A DNA stretch of 64,000 bases from Halorarius litoreus (lineage in GTDB: Archaea; Halobacteriota; Halobacteria; Halobacteriales; Haloarculaceae): the NCBI RefSeq assembly GCF_024362405.1, contig NZ_CP101454.1:1240001-1304000 (forward strand), written 5' to 3'. Position numbers and translations under genes: made by a program. Below, in pieces: positions 55,640 to 63,639 of the stretch; the first letter of the stretch is position 1, and the number at the start of each line of letters is the position of its first letter. Below the pieces are notes generated by a model. That model ran no database searches, was not told the origin of the DNA, and was given only the letters and a program-made list of their open reading frames with translations.

Positions 55640-55937
55640 GGGAATCACTGTCGTCGATTTTGACGACGACGGTTTGAACGATGTCTCCCTCCTCGATGCC
55701 CAGCGCGTCGCGCTCGGCGTCGGGGATGGTAACGCGACCACCGCTCTGGACCCGGGTCTTGAACGTCCCCAGCTCGGTCAGGCACCCGAGTTGGGTGCCG
55801 ACACTCGATGGCTGGAGGCCGCCGAACAGCGTCCCGACGGCCCGTTGGGGGCCGTCGATCGCCTGTTCGCCGGCTTCGTGGACGCTGCGGGCCAGTAGGC
55901 CCGCGAGTCCCGGCGGCGTGGTGGTCTCGTCTGACAT
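55632..55937 (-). CDS. Second PhaR-like regulator (AbrB domain)
   Basis: A 101-residue protein. Residues 55-95 (GTFKTRVQSGGRVTIPDAER and what follows) are almost identical to the AbrB domain of the first PhaR, whereas the N-terminal part (GLAGLLARSVHEAGEQAIDG) is different and lacks the Gln run. It probably binds a similar DNA site; direct and inverted repeats AACCACTC/GAGTGGTT occur 50-80 bases upstream. Paired with the phasin-like gene by an 8-base overlap. Confidence 0.85.
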   Translation of the reverse strand: MSDETTTPPGLAGLLARSVHEAGEQAIDGPQRAVGTLFGGLQPSSVGTQLGCLTELGTFKTRVQSGGRVTIPDAERDALGIEEGDIVQTVVVKIDDSDSHE

Positions 55938-56286
55938 CGCCTATCTGACCAATCGTCCGACGAGAACTTAACCTTTGCCCTTGATAACCACTCAGAACCA
56001 CTCAATGCCAGCGAGTGGTTTCAGTAGGGTAGAATGGGTACAGATGGCACGGGGCCGTACGGCTCGGCGCCTCGTTCACGTACACGTAGGCGCTCTACCC
56101 CCATGGGCTAGTTGCCTCACATTGCCGGGAGAACGACACCCCGAGCGGTCGTCGGGGCCAGACAGGCAACTTAACTGACTAGACGGCGTCTCGGCAGACA
56201 AGCTAAAGGTGGCTCGCTATCTGGATGCTCGCAGGACGCGGGTGTCTGCGGCACAGCGACCACCCACTCAGGCCGAACGACTCGCA
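55938..56286. other. Divergent intergenic region with promoters and repeat operator
   Basis: About 350 bases between the second phaR (leftward) and the DUF445 gene (rightward). Leftward TATA-like AAAGGTTAAGTTC is at 55964-55976. A hairpin CCCCGA/TCGGGG lies at about 56140-56158. AACTTAACT near 56168-56176 could serve a rightward promoter. No gene is convincing here; the rightward frame at 55975 is Arg-rich and unlikely. Confidence 0.5.
55986..56020. promoter_or_regulatory. Repeat operator candidate upstream of second phaR
   Basis: AACCACTC is repeated at 55986-55993 and 55996-56003 (10-base, one-turn spacing) and occurs inverted as GAGTGGTT at 56013-56020. The three 8-mers are exact. Placed 10-55 bases upstream of the leftward TATA element, they look like binding sites for a dimeric regulator such as PhaR. 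The protein is not known. Confidence 0.6.
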
Positions 56287-57567
56287 ATGAACCTCCCGCC
56301 ACTCGACTGGAGTCTGCTTCTCATCCCCCTCATCACGGGGATAATCGGCTACATCACCAACTGGGTCGGGATCCGGCTCCTCTTCTATCCCATCGAGTTC
56401 GTGGGAGTCGACGTACCGGGGCTGAAGCGACTCGTCCCCAAACTCCCGGGGCGTATCCAGCAGATCCCCGGCGTGATGTCCGGGCGGCTCGGCTGGCAGG
56501 GCATCATCCCCTCGCGCGCGCAGAAGATGGGGAGTCTCGCCGTCGACAAGGGCATCTCCAAGCTCGGCAGCCAACAGGAGTTCTACCAGCAGCTCGACCC
56601 CGACCGCATCGCCGAGCACATCGTCGCGGAGTCGGGCGACGAGATGCACGCGCTCGTCGAGGAGGTCATCCGGCGTGAACACCCGCAGCTGTGGGCCGAC
56701 GCGCCGCCTGCAGTCCGCAACGCCGTCCACGCCCGCATCGACGACCAGCTCCCGCGGGTCGTCGACGACATCGCCACGACTATCGGCGAGCACATCGACG
56801 ACCTGCTCGACGTGAAGATGATGGTCGTCGACCAGTTCGAGCGCGAACCCGAACTCGTCAACCGCGTGTTCATGGAGGTCGGCGACAAGGAGCTGAACTT
56901 CATCATCAACTCCGGGTTCTACATCGGGACGCTGCTCGGGGCGCTCTCCATCCCGCTGTTCCTCTTCATCGACCGCTGGTGGGTGCTGCCCGTCTGCGGG
57001 ATCGCGGTCGGCTACATCACCAACTACATCGCCATCAAGGTCATCTTCCTCCCGTACGAGCCTCGAAAGTTCGGCCCCTTCACCCTCCAGGGGCTGTTCA
57101 TCAAGCGGCAGGACGAGGCCTCACAGGCGTACACCTCCATCGTCGCCGAGGAGATCCTCACGCTGTCGAACATCGCCGAGAACCTCCTCTACGGCCGGCA
57201 GTCCGACCGCACCCGTCAGCTCATCCGCGACGCGCTCAAGCCCTCGGTGGACGACGCACTCGGTATGGTCGGCCCCGCCGTCCGCGTGGCGACCGGCCCC
57301 GACGAGTACGAGGCCATCCGCGAGGGCGTCGCCACCGAGGGCGTCGAGTACGCCTTCGAACCGCTCCAGGACCCCGAGCTCAACCGCGAGCGGAACGCGG
57401 TCCTCCAGGAGATGCTCTACGAGCGCATGCGCGTGCTCCCGCCCGCGGACTACGCCGAGATGCTCCGGCAGGCGTTCAAGGAGGACGAGTGGCTGCTCAT
57501 CTTCATCGGTGCCGTCCTCGGGTTCGTCGCCGGCTGGATACAGCTCCTGGTGGTGACCGCCGTATGA
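56287..57567 (+). CDS. DUF445 family membrane protein
   Basis: A 426-residue protein with an N-terminal membrane segment (LLLIPLITGIIGYITNWVGI), a central pair (YIGTLLGALSIPLFLFI and WVLPVCGIAVGYITNYIAI) and a C-terminal helix (LLIFIGAVLGFVAGWIQLL). The motif GYITNxxxIxxxFxPxE appears twice, at about residues 20-37 and 240-258, showing an internal duplication typical of DUF445. Between them is a large soluble helical domain. The family has no settled function. It overlaps the next gene by 4 bases, so the pair forms an operon. Confidence 0.85.
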   Translation: MNLPPLDWSLLLIPLITGIIGYITNWVGIRLLFYPIEFVGVDVPGLKRLVPKLPGRIQQIPGVMSGRLGWQGIIPSRAQKMGSLAVDKGISKLGSQQEFYQQLDPDRIAEHIVAESGDEMHALVEEVIRREHPQLWADAPPAVRNAVHARIDDQLPRVVDDIATTIGEHIDDLLDVKMMVVDQFEREPELVNRVFMEVGDKELNFIINSGFYIGTLLGALSIPLFLFIDRWWVLPVCGIAVGYITNYIAIKVIFLPYEPRKFGPFTLQGLFIKRQDEASQAYTSIVAEEILTLSNIAENLLYGRQSDRTRQLIRDALKPSVDDALGMVGPAVRVATGPDEYEAIREGVATEGVEYAFEPLQDPELNRERNAVLQEMLYERMRVLPPADYAEMLRQAFKEDEWLLIFIGAVLGFVAGWIQLLVVTAV

Positions 57568-59039
57568 GCGACGACGCCGCGAACCCGGGCGCGAACGACC
57601 CCGGACCCGACACCGACGAAGCGGTCGACCGACAGCCCGACGCCACAGCGAACAACGAGGACCCTGAGGACGGCGACCCGCCCGTCGACGAACCGAGCGT
57701 CGCTGCAGGCGAACCGACCGACGAGGGTGACGCCACAGACGAGACCGCCGACGCGGCCGGGCCGACCGACGACAGCGCCGACGACCGGCGCGGCCGACGC
57801 CGTGAACGACGACGCAAGCGACGGGCGGAACGGGAACGCAACCGCCAGGGGCGTCGGGCGGACGACGACGGTGAGGCGTTCGACCCGGCGGACGTCGACG
57901 ACGTGGCTCGCAACCTCGGGCGCCGTGAGGTCGAGCGGCTGTTCTCGATTCTGGAGGCGGCGTTCACCGGCCCGGACCGGCTGGACGACGAATCGCTCGA
58001 CACCCTGCTGGTGGCGCTGGAGCGCGCCATCGTCGAGCCAGCGAGCATCGACAGCGCGGAGCTCGACCGGATGCTCTCGCTGTGGGAGGCCGTCCTCGTG
58101 GACGCCGCCTCCGCCGACGACGCTCGACGCGCGCTCGACGTCTTCGACGCCGCCGGCGTCGACGCCGACCGCCGGAACACCGACGTGTTCCGCTTCCTCG
58201 AACGACTGGGGCTCGACGACCTGCTCGGCGGCGGCGCGGGCGACGCCGCCAGGGCGTTCACCAGCGGCGAAGAGAGCGTCGACCCCTACCGGCTGGCGCG
58301 GCTGGTCGCCACGGTCACGCAGAACGCGACGCTGAACTCCGGGCAGTCGAGCGTCCGCGTCGGGACGGAGCTCGCGCGGGCCGCGGCGACCGCTCGCTCG
58401 CCCGCAGAGCTCCTGGACGACAGCCGCGACATCGCCCTCTCGGAGCTGGAGCGGCTGGGCGTCGACACCGGCGTCGACCCCCAGAAACGGACGCGGCGCC
58501 GCGACGACGACGAGGACGACCGGACGCTCCGCGAGCGCGGTGAGGCGCTGCTCGAACAGTCGGCCGACCTCGACTACGAGGACTCGTACCACCCGGCACA
58601 CGACCACGTGGTCGAGCAGCTCGCCCCCGACGAGGGGCGCATCCTCCGGCTGCTCGCGACCGAGGGGCCACAGCCGATGGTCGACGTCCTCGACCTCGGC
58701 TGGCTCCCGCTCGGCTCGACGGTCGTCGCCCGCCACCTCACGATGCTCGCGGCCAAAGCCGGCTGCCGACACGACGAGCGCGAGCCCGCGTACCTCCACA
58801 ACCTCGAACGGCTGGGGCTCGTCTGGTTCGCCGAGGACCCCGTCGACGACCTCGAACGCTACCGCGTGCTCGAAGCGCAGCCGAACGTCGAGCGCGCGCT
58901 GGAGGGCGTCACCCGAGAGAAGTTCGACCGGCGGAGCATCCACCTCACGCCGTTCGGCGCGGAGTTCTGCCGCGTGGCGCTCGAGCTCGACGTCGTCGAC
59001 GGTGCGACGGCCGCGCTCGGCGACGTGGGCGAGGCGTAG
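57564..59039 (+). CDS. Abi-alpha family protein with long acidic and basic N-terminus
   Basis: A 491-residue soluble protein. Residues 1-75 are acidic low-complexity sequence, residues 75-97 are strongly basic (GRRRERRRKRRAERERNR), 100-330 helical, and the last 170 residues contain the Abi-alpha (PF14337, formerly DUF4393) pattern: YHPAHDHVVEQLAPDEGRIL, GPQPMVDV, YLHNLERLGLVWF and HLTPFGAEFC. The family was named from abortive phage-infection proteins but its activity is unknown. It is translationally coupled to a DUF445 membrane protein. A role at the membrane is inference. Confidence 0.78.
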   Translation: MSDDAANPGANDPGPDTDEAVDRQPDATANNEDPEDGDPPVDEPSVAAGEPTDEGDATDETADAAGPTDDSADDRRGRRRERRRKRRAERERNRQGRRADDDGEAFDPADVDDVARNLGRREVERLFSILEAAFTGPDRLDDESLDTLLVALERAIVEPASIDSAELDRMLSLWEAVLVDAASADDARRALDVFDAAGVDADRRNTDVFRFLERLGLDDLLGGGAGDAARAFTSGEESVDPYRLARLVATVTQNATLNSGQSSVRVGTELARAAATARSPAELLDDSRDIALSELERLGVDTGVDPQKRTRRRDDDEDDRTLRERGEALLEQSADLDYEDSYHPAHDHVVEQLAPDEGRILRLLATEGPQPMVDVLDLGWLPLGSTVVARHLTMLAAKAGCRHDEREPAYLHNLERLGLVWFAEDPVDDLERYRVLEAQPNVERALEGVTREKFDRRSIHLTPFGAEFCRVALELDVVDGATAALGDVGEA

Positions 59040-59891
59040 TCAGTCGAGCGGCCGGTGCGGGACGACCTCGGGGCCCTCCCGGACGGTCGCGTCGACTCCG
59101 AATACCTCGGCGAGCAGTTCTTCGGTGACGACGTCGTTCGGCGGGCCCCAGTCGTACGGCGTTCCGTCCTTGAGCGCGACGAGGTTGTCCGCGAACCGCG
59201 CGGCCTGCGCGATGTCGTGGAGGACGACGCTGACCGTCACACCGTGCTCGCGGTTGAGTTCCCGAACCGTCTCCAGCACGCCGAGCTGGTGTCGTAAATC
59301 GAGGAACGTCGTCGGCTCGTCCAACAGGAGCACGTCGGGCTCCTGTGCGAGCGTCATCGCGATCCACGCGAGCTGTTTCTGCCCGCCAGAGAGGTTCCCG
59401 ACCTCGACCTCGCGGAGGTGGTCGACCCCCGCGAGGTCGATGGCGCGGTCGACCGCCGCGTGGTCGTCCTCGCCGAGGGGGTCGAGGAAGCCCCGATGGG
59501 GATAGCGACCGTGGCGAACCAGGTCCTCGACGGTCGTGGACCCCGGCGAGTCGTGTTCCTGCGAGAGCAGTCCCAGCCGACGGGCGAGCGGCTTCTTCGC
59601 CATCCCGTAGACGTCCTCGCCGCCGAGTTCGACGCTCCCCGACCAGGGTTCGAGCTGGCCGGCGAGCGCCTTCAGCAGCGTCGACTTCCCCGAGCCGTTG
59701 GGGCCGACGAGCGCCGTCACGTCACCTGCGGGAAGCAGAACGTGCTGGCACTCGACGACCGGCTCGTCGGTGGCTGGGTAGCCGACTTCCAGCCTGTCAC
59801 CGACGAGGGCGGGACCCGATTCGGGTGCGGCACCCGCGTCGGCGTCCGCGGCTGGGGCGTCGTCCCGGTCTCGCGTCTCGCCGCGGCTCAT
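59040..59891 (-). CDS. Iron/siderophore-type ABC transporter ATPase (FecE/BtuD family)
   Basis: A 283-residue ATPase. Walker A GPNGSGKST, signature NLSGGQKQ and Walker B LLLDEPTTFLD define the FepC/BtuD group. An acidic first 25 residues are haloarchaeal. It drives the permease encoded upstream, with a 4-base ATGA overlap. It is the last gene of a five-gene leftward operon under a double DtxR-type palindrome. Confidence 0.92.
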   Translation of the reverse strand: MSRGETRDRDDAPAADADAGAAPESGPALVGDRLEVGYPATDEPVVECQHVLLPAGDVTALVGPNGSGKSTLLKALAGQLEPWSGSVELGGEDVYGMAKKPLARRLGLLSQEHDSPGSTTVEDLVRHGRYPHRGFLDPLGEDDHAAVDRAIDLAGVDHLREVEVGNLSGGQKQLAWIAMTLAQEPDVLLLDEPTTFLDLRHQLGVLETVRELNREHGVTVSVVLHDIAQAARFADNLVALKDGTPYDWGPPNDVVTEELLAEVFGVDATVREGPEVVPHRPLD

Positions 59892-61024
59892 AGTTCACCC
59901 AGTTGCTGTCGCTTGCGCATCAGATACAGGAAGTACGGACCGCCGACGAGCCCCGTGACGATGCCGACGGGAATCTGCGTGGGCGACCCGAAGACCACTT
60001 CGAAGAACAGCCGGGCGCCGAGGTCCGAGATCACGAGCAGCGTCGGGCCCGCGAACGCACAGCCAACGAGCAGCCGCTTGTGGTCGCTGCCGACGACCGT
60101 GCGCACGGCGTGCGGGACGATGAGGCCCACGAAGCCGACGATGCCCGCGACCGCGACCGACGCGGCAGCGGCGACGATGCCGACTGCCGAGAGCAGAAAG
60201 CGGGTGCGCTCGACGCGCATCCCGAGGCTGCTGGCAGTCGACTCACCCAGCAGGAGGACGTTGAGCTGGCGGGCGCCGAGCGCCGCGGCGGGCACCACGA
60301 GGAGCGTCCACGGGAGCACCAGCCGGACCTGCTCCCAGTCGACGCCCGTCAGCGAGCCGGTCGTCCACGCGACGGCCTGCTGGACGGTGCCCACGTCGCC
60401 CGCGAAGAAGAACAGCGAGGTCTGCAGGGAGTTGAGGACCGTGCCGACGATGACGCCGGCGAGCACCAGTCGGACGGGAGAGGTGCCGCCCTTCCACGCG
60501 ATGGCGTAGACGACGAGGAACGCGAGGGTTCCTCCGACGGCCGCGGTGATTGGGAGGAGAAAGGCGAACGCCGGGAACACGACGAGCGTGAGCAGGATGG
60601 CGAACCCCGCGCCCGACGAGACGCCGAGGATGAAGGGGCTCGCGAGTTCGTTCTTCGTCACGGCCTGGAAGATGGCTCCCGAGAGCGCGAGGTTCAGGCC
60701 GACGAACCCTGCCACCAGCACGCGCGGCATCCGAATCGTCCAGACGACGAGCGTCGCCTTCGAGAGGTCGTACTCGGTCGTGAATCCGAGCGAGGCAGCG
60801 AGGCCGTCGCCCAGCAGCAGCGTGGCCAGAACGTTCGGGTTCGTCCAGACGACGGGGTCGAACACGGCTCGCCACGCCTGCGCGAGCGTCATCGAGAACG
60901 TCCCGAAGCTCACCTGGACCAGTGCGGCGAGGAGAGTCGCGACGAGCGACGCGGCACAGAACCCGACGAGCGTGGTGTCGAGCCAGTCGAACCGCTCGAC
61001 TCGCCATCGCGTCTCAGTCGCCAT
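59888..61024 (-). CDS. FecCD/BtuC-family ABC permease
   Basis: A 378-residue permease with about ten helices. FecCD landmarks are RMPRVLVAGFVGLNLALSGA, PFILGVSSGAGFAI, LGESTASSLGM and GFVGLIVPHAVR. It imports iron-siderophore, haem or cobalamin-type ligands. Start at 61024 is chosen from the usual distance to the first helix; it overlaps the upstream flavoprotein gene by 11 bases. Confidence 0.92.
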   Translation of the reverse strand: MATETRWRVERFDWLDTTLVGFCAASLVATLLAALVQVSFGTFSMTLAQAWRAVFDPVVWTNPNVLATLLLGDGLAASLGFTTEYDLSKATLVVWTIRMPRVLVAGFVGLNLALSGAIFQAVTKNELASPFILGVSSGAGFAILLTLVVFPAFAFLLPITAAVGGTLAFLVVYAIAWKGGTSPVRLVLAGVIVGTVLNSLQTSLFFFAGDVGTVQQAVAWTTGSLTGVDWEQVRLVLPWTLLVVPAAALGARQLNVLLLGESTASSLGMRVERTRFLLSAVGIVAAAASVAVAGIVGFVGLIVPHAVRTVVGSDHKRLLVGCAFAGPTLLVISDLGARLFFEVVFGSPTQIPVGIVTGLVGGPYFLYLMRKRQQLGEL

Positions 61025-61925
61025 CGAGAGCCTCCACGCCGCCGTCGAGGGCGTCGACGTACGCCCGGATGGTCGCGTCGTCGATGGCGTCGAGCATCGC
61101 CTCGTGGTCGAGGTGCTCGGCGAGCCGTCGGTGGCCCCGTTCGCGAAGGCGCTCGACCGCCTCGTCGGTGCGCACCGTCTCGAACGCGCGGTCGATGTAC
61201 CGCTCACGCAACTCGGTGAACCGCTCGTCGGAGAGGTCGTGGTCTCCCGCCTCGTTGGCGAACCACTTGCGCCAGCGGTCGCGTTCGGCCCACTCGCCGG
61301 TCAGTTCGCTCTCGGGACGGAGCCAGTCGTAGTGGGGCGCGACGCCCCCGGTGAACCCCTCGTCGCGGCGGTGGTCCGCCAGCAGACAGCGGGCGACGTG
61401 GGCGCCCTGCCCGGCCGAGATGACCGCCTGTGCGTTCCGGTCGTCGTTGTGCGCGGCGACGTACAGCCCGTCGACTTCGGTGCGGCCGTCGGCGTCGGGG
61501 TACGACGGCGCGAACCGTTCGTGTGACTCGCCGTGGTGCTCGTGTTCCTCGAACGCCTCGTCACCGGTGACGGGCCGGAGGTACGAGCCGTCGTACCACG
61601 CGGCCGCGACGACGTAGTCGGCGGTGACCGTCCCGTCCGCGCTCTCGACCCGAAACGTTCCTCCTTCGTGCTCGACCGCCTCGACGGTCTCGGCGACAAG
61701 CGTCGCGCCGGCCGCGTCGAGGTGGTCGTGGAACAGCGCCCGGAGCGTCTCGGGGTCGATGCCTCCGGGGAATCCCGGATAGTTCTCGACGAACGCGGCC
61801 CGCGGGAGCGCGGCCGCGCCGCGGTCGAACACCAGCGTGTCGAGGCCGTAGCGTGCGAGGAAGACGGCCGCCCCACAGCCCGCCGGCCCCCCGCCAACGA
61901 CGACGGCGTCGTGGTCGACGGTCAC
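61014..61925 (-). CDS. Single-domain FAD oxidoreductase (thioredoxin-reductase-like N-terminus)
   Basis: A 303-residue protein starting from a GTG at 61925. The FAD-binding part is AVVVGGGPAGCGAAVFLARYG with YPGFPGG and VDGLYVAAHNDDRNAQAVIS later, as in the thioredoxin-reductase superfamily. The NADPH-binding domain and redox-active CxxC are missing: after about residue 115 the chain goes directly to the second FAD segment, then to a 130-residue helical C-terminal region. Position inside the iron-uptake operon suggests ligand reduction or modification. This is inference. Confidence 0.8.
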   Translation of the reverse strand: MTVDHDAVVVGGGPAGCGAAVFLARYGLDTLVFDRGAAALPRAAFVENYPGFPGGIDPETLRALFHDHLDAAGATLVAETVEAVEHEGGTFRVESADGTVTADYVVAAAWYDGSYLRPVTGDEAFEEHEHHGESHERFAPSYPDADGRTEVDGLYVAAHNDDRNAQAVISAGQGAHVARCLLADHRRDEGFTGGVAPHYDWLRPESELTGEWAERDRWRKWFANEAGDHDLSDERFTELRERYIDRAFETVRTDEAVERLRERGHRRLAEHLDHEAMLDAIDDATIRAYVDALDGGVEALDGD

Positions 61926-62398
61926 GAGTGCCGCCGCATCGCCTGCAGCTGCCGTTCGACCACTTCGTCGTCCAGCAACGCGTCGGGGCCGACGAAGTCG
62001 ACGACCGGCGCGTTCTCGACGCGGAGCCACTCGTCGCAGCCCTCGCCGCTGAGCGTCACGGCCCGCGTCGCCCGGGGGAGACCGTTCGCGCGGCGGTCGC
62101 CCGTGGTCTCGCGGACGCTAGCGAACTCGACGGCCGTGTCGGTCCACTCACAGACGGTGAGGTCATGGTCGGGAAGCGACGGGTCGAGCTTCCGGAGGGC
62201 GACGCGGTACTCGACGGCAGCGTCGCGGGCACGTTCGGCCGCCTCGTAGCTGTCGAACGTCGCCTCGGACACCGGCGGTGGCTGGGCGCCGGTATCGGCG
62301 CAGGCGACGGCGAACGCCCCGCCGTCGCTCGCCAACGCCTCCACCCGCTCGCGGGCGTCGAGGAGCGCGGACTCGTACGTGTCGCTCCCGGCGGCCAT
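61922..62398 (-). CDS. Unknown protein of the iron-uptake operon (158 aa)
   Basis: A soluble acidic 158-residue protein. It begins MAAGSDTYESALLDARERVE and contains FDSYEAAERARDAAVEYRVALRKLDPSL, CEWTDTAVEFA and GCDEWLRVENAPVVDFVGPD. The overlap with the downstream flavoprotein gene is GTGA (4 bases), and 1 base separates it from the binding-protein gene upstream. Three Cys are present. I do not recognise the family with confidence; it may be haloarchaea-specific. Confidence 0.72.
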   Translation of the reverse strand: MAAGSDTYESALLDARERVEALASDGGAFAVACADTGAQPPPVSEATFDSYEAAERARDAAVEYRVALRKLDPSLPDHDLTVCEWTDTAVEFASVRETTGDRRANGLPRATRAVTLSGEGCDEWLRVENAPVVDFVGPDALLDDEVVERQLQAMRRHS

Positions 62399-62399
62399 C

Positions 62400-63527
62400 T
62401 CAGAGGTTCCCCGCGACGATGTCGGCGACGCGCTCGCGGTCGAACAGTTCGCCGTCGAACCCGTAGAGCTGCCCGGCGGTGCGCTCGGTCAGCACCATGT
62501 ACGTGATGGGCCCCTGGTACAGGCCGCCGGCGCGGTAGACGTCGCCGTTCTGGACCGCAGTGAGTTGCGACCCGACGTCGTCGTTCTCGAGGAAGGCGAC
62601 GACGCTGTCCTCGAACTCCGGCCGCGTCTTCGACTCGTAGCCGCGGAGCATGAGCACCTCGGGGTCGACGTCGAGGACGGTCTCGAGGTCGATGGCGCCG
62701 CGACTCCCGTGGAAGTCCTTGATATCCGTCTCGGCGAGCGCGTCCCGGACGTTCAGGTCGCGGAGGTGTTTGAACCCGGTTCCCCCACCGATGAGATAGG
62801 GATAGTACTGCTCGGGTTCGTCACCGACACCCCAGAGCACGGCGACCTCAGGGCGGTCGCCCGCGCTCGGGACGACGGGCGCGAGGTTCGACTGGAACGC
62901 GTCGTCGACCTCGACGAACGCCTCGTAGCGGTCCTCGCGTTTGAACACCTGCGCGAGCTTCTCGAACCCCTCGTACAGGGTGTAGTAGCGGTAGTCGTCG
63001 TGCCACGGATAGTGCTGGGCGTAGATGCAGTTGCCGAACAGCGGGCCGACGGTCTCGGCGATCTCGTCGACGTCAGACTGGTCCCAGCCCTTGAACCGGT
63101 TCATCAGGAAGTTCGGGTCAATCACGTGGACGTCGGCGTCGAGTTCGAGGAACAGCTCCTTGCTGACGCCGTCCTGATACAGGTTCACCATCTGCGATTT
63201 GTCGACGGAGACGCCGGGAATCGAGTCGTAGTACTGGGTGTGATAGCGGCTCGTGAGCCAGACGCCCTTCGGCGGTTCGAGGCCGAGCGCGATACCCATG
63301 TCGGCCCAGCTCCCGTTGTTGGCGACCCACGTCTCCGGGACCGAGTCGAACGTCACGTCGCCGACGGGCGCCATCGACACCGTGTACGACGGCTCGGGGG
63401 TCGCGGTGTCAGTTGGAGTCGCGTCGGCGCCCGACCCGGTCGCCGTCGGTGTGTTCGTCTGCCCGGTACAGCCGGCGAGAGCCGCGACGCCAGCCGCCCC
63501 CGCCGTGATGAGTTCGCGTCGTCGCAT
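62400..63527 (-). CDS. Iron/siderophore-type ABC transporter substrate-binding lipoprotein
   Basis: A 375-residue protein. The Tat lipobox signal is RRRELITAGAAG...LAGC (Cys at about 20), followed by a Thr/Pro-rich linker (22-47). The mature domain contains VTFDSVPETWVANNGSWADM, ADVHVIDPNFLMNRF and DVDPEVLMLRGYE, the pattern of periplasmic-binding family 8 (FhuD/BtuF). It binds an iron-containing ligand outside the membrane and feeds the FecCD/FecE pair encoded downstream. First gene of the operon; two 16-bp palindromes lie 15-56 bases upstream. Confidence 0.9.
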   Translation of the reverse strand: MRRRELITAGAAGVAALAGCTGQTNTPTATGSGADATPTDTATPEPSYTVSMAPVGDVTFDSVPETWVANNGSWADMGIALGLEPPKGVWLTSRYHTQYYDSIPGVSVDKSQMVNLYQDGVSKELFLELDADVHVIDPNFLMNRFKGWDQSDVDEIAETVGPLFGNCIYAQHYPWHDDYRYYTLYEGFEKLAQVFKREDRYEAFVEVDDAFQSNLAPVVPSAGDRPEVAVLWGVGDEPEQYYPYLIGGGTGFKHLRDLNVRDALAETDIKDFHGSRGAIDLETVLDVDPEVLMLRGYESKTRPEFEDSVVAFLENDDVGSQLTAVQNGDVYRAGGLYQGPITYMVLTERTAGQLYGFDGELFDRERVADIVAGNL

Positions 63528-63541
63528 ACCCCGACCGAAGA

Positions 63542-63557
63542 TTTTGGCCGGCCTAAA
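63542..63557. promoter_or_regulatory. DtxR-type palindrome, site 1
   Basis: TTTTGGCCGGCCTAAA: arms TTTTGGCC and GGCCTAAA, complementary at 7 of 8 positions. The TTTnGGCCnGCCTAAA form resembles DtxR/SirR/Idr-family boxes (TTAGG...CCTAA cores). It overlaps the leftward promoter of the uptake operon. Confidence 0.7.
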
Positions 63558-63567
63558 CCTATCGATT

Positions 63568-63583
63568 TTTCGGCCAGCCTAAA
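63568..63583. promoter_or_regulatory. DtxR-type palindrome, site 2
   Basis: TTTCGGCCAGCCTAAA, in register with site 1 (26 bases centre to centre, about 2.5 helical turns). The TATA-like sequence GAAAAATCGATAGG read leftward lies between and over the sites, so a metal-dependent repressor bound here would block transcription. Confidence 0.7.
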
Positions 63584-63639
63584 TCAGAGGTTCACATGTT
63601 TCCGTCGGGGTTTACCCCCCCGTACGTTCTGGTACGAGT

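Noticed and set aside
55975..56178. A 67-codon rightward frame between phaR copy 2 and the DUF445 gene
   Set aside because: It runs through the repeat operator, its product is Arg-rich, and no promoter fits it.
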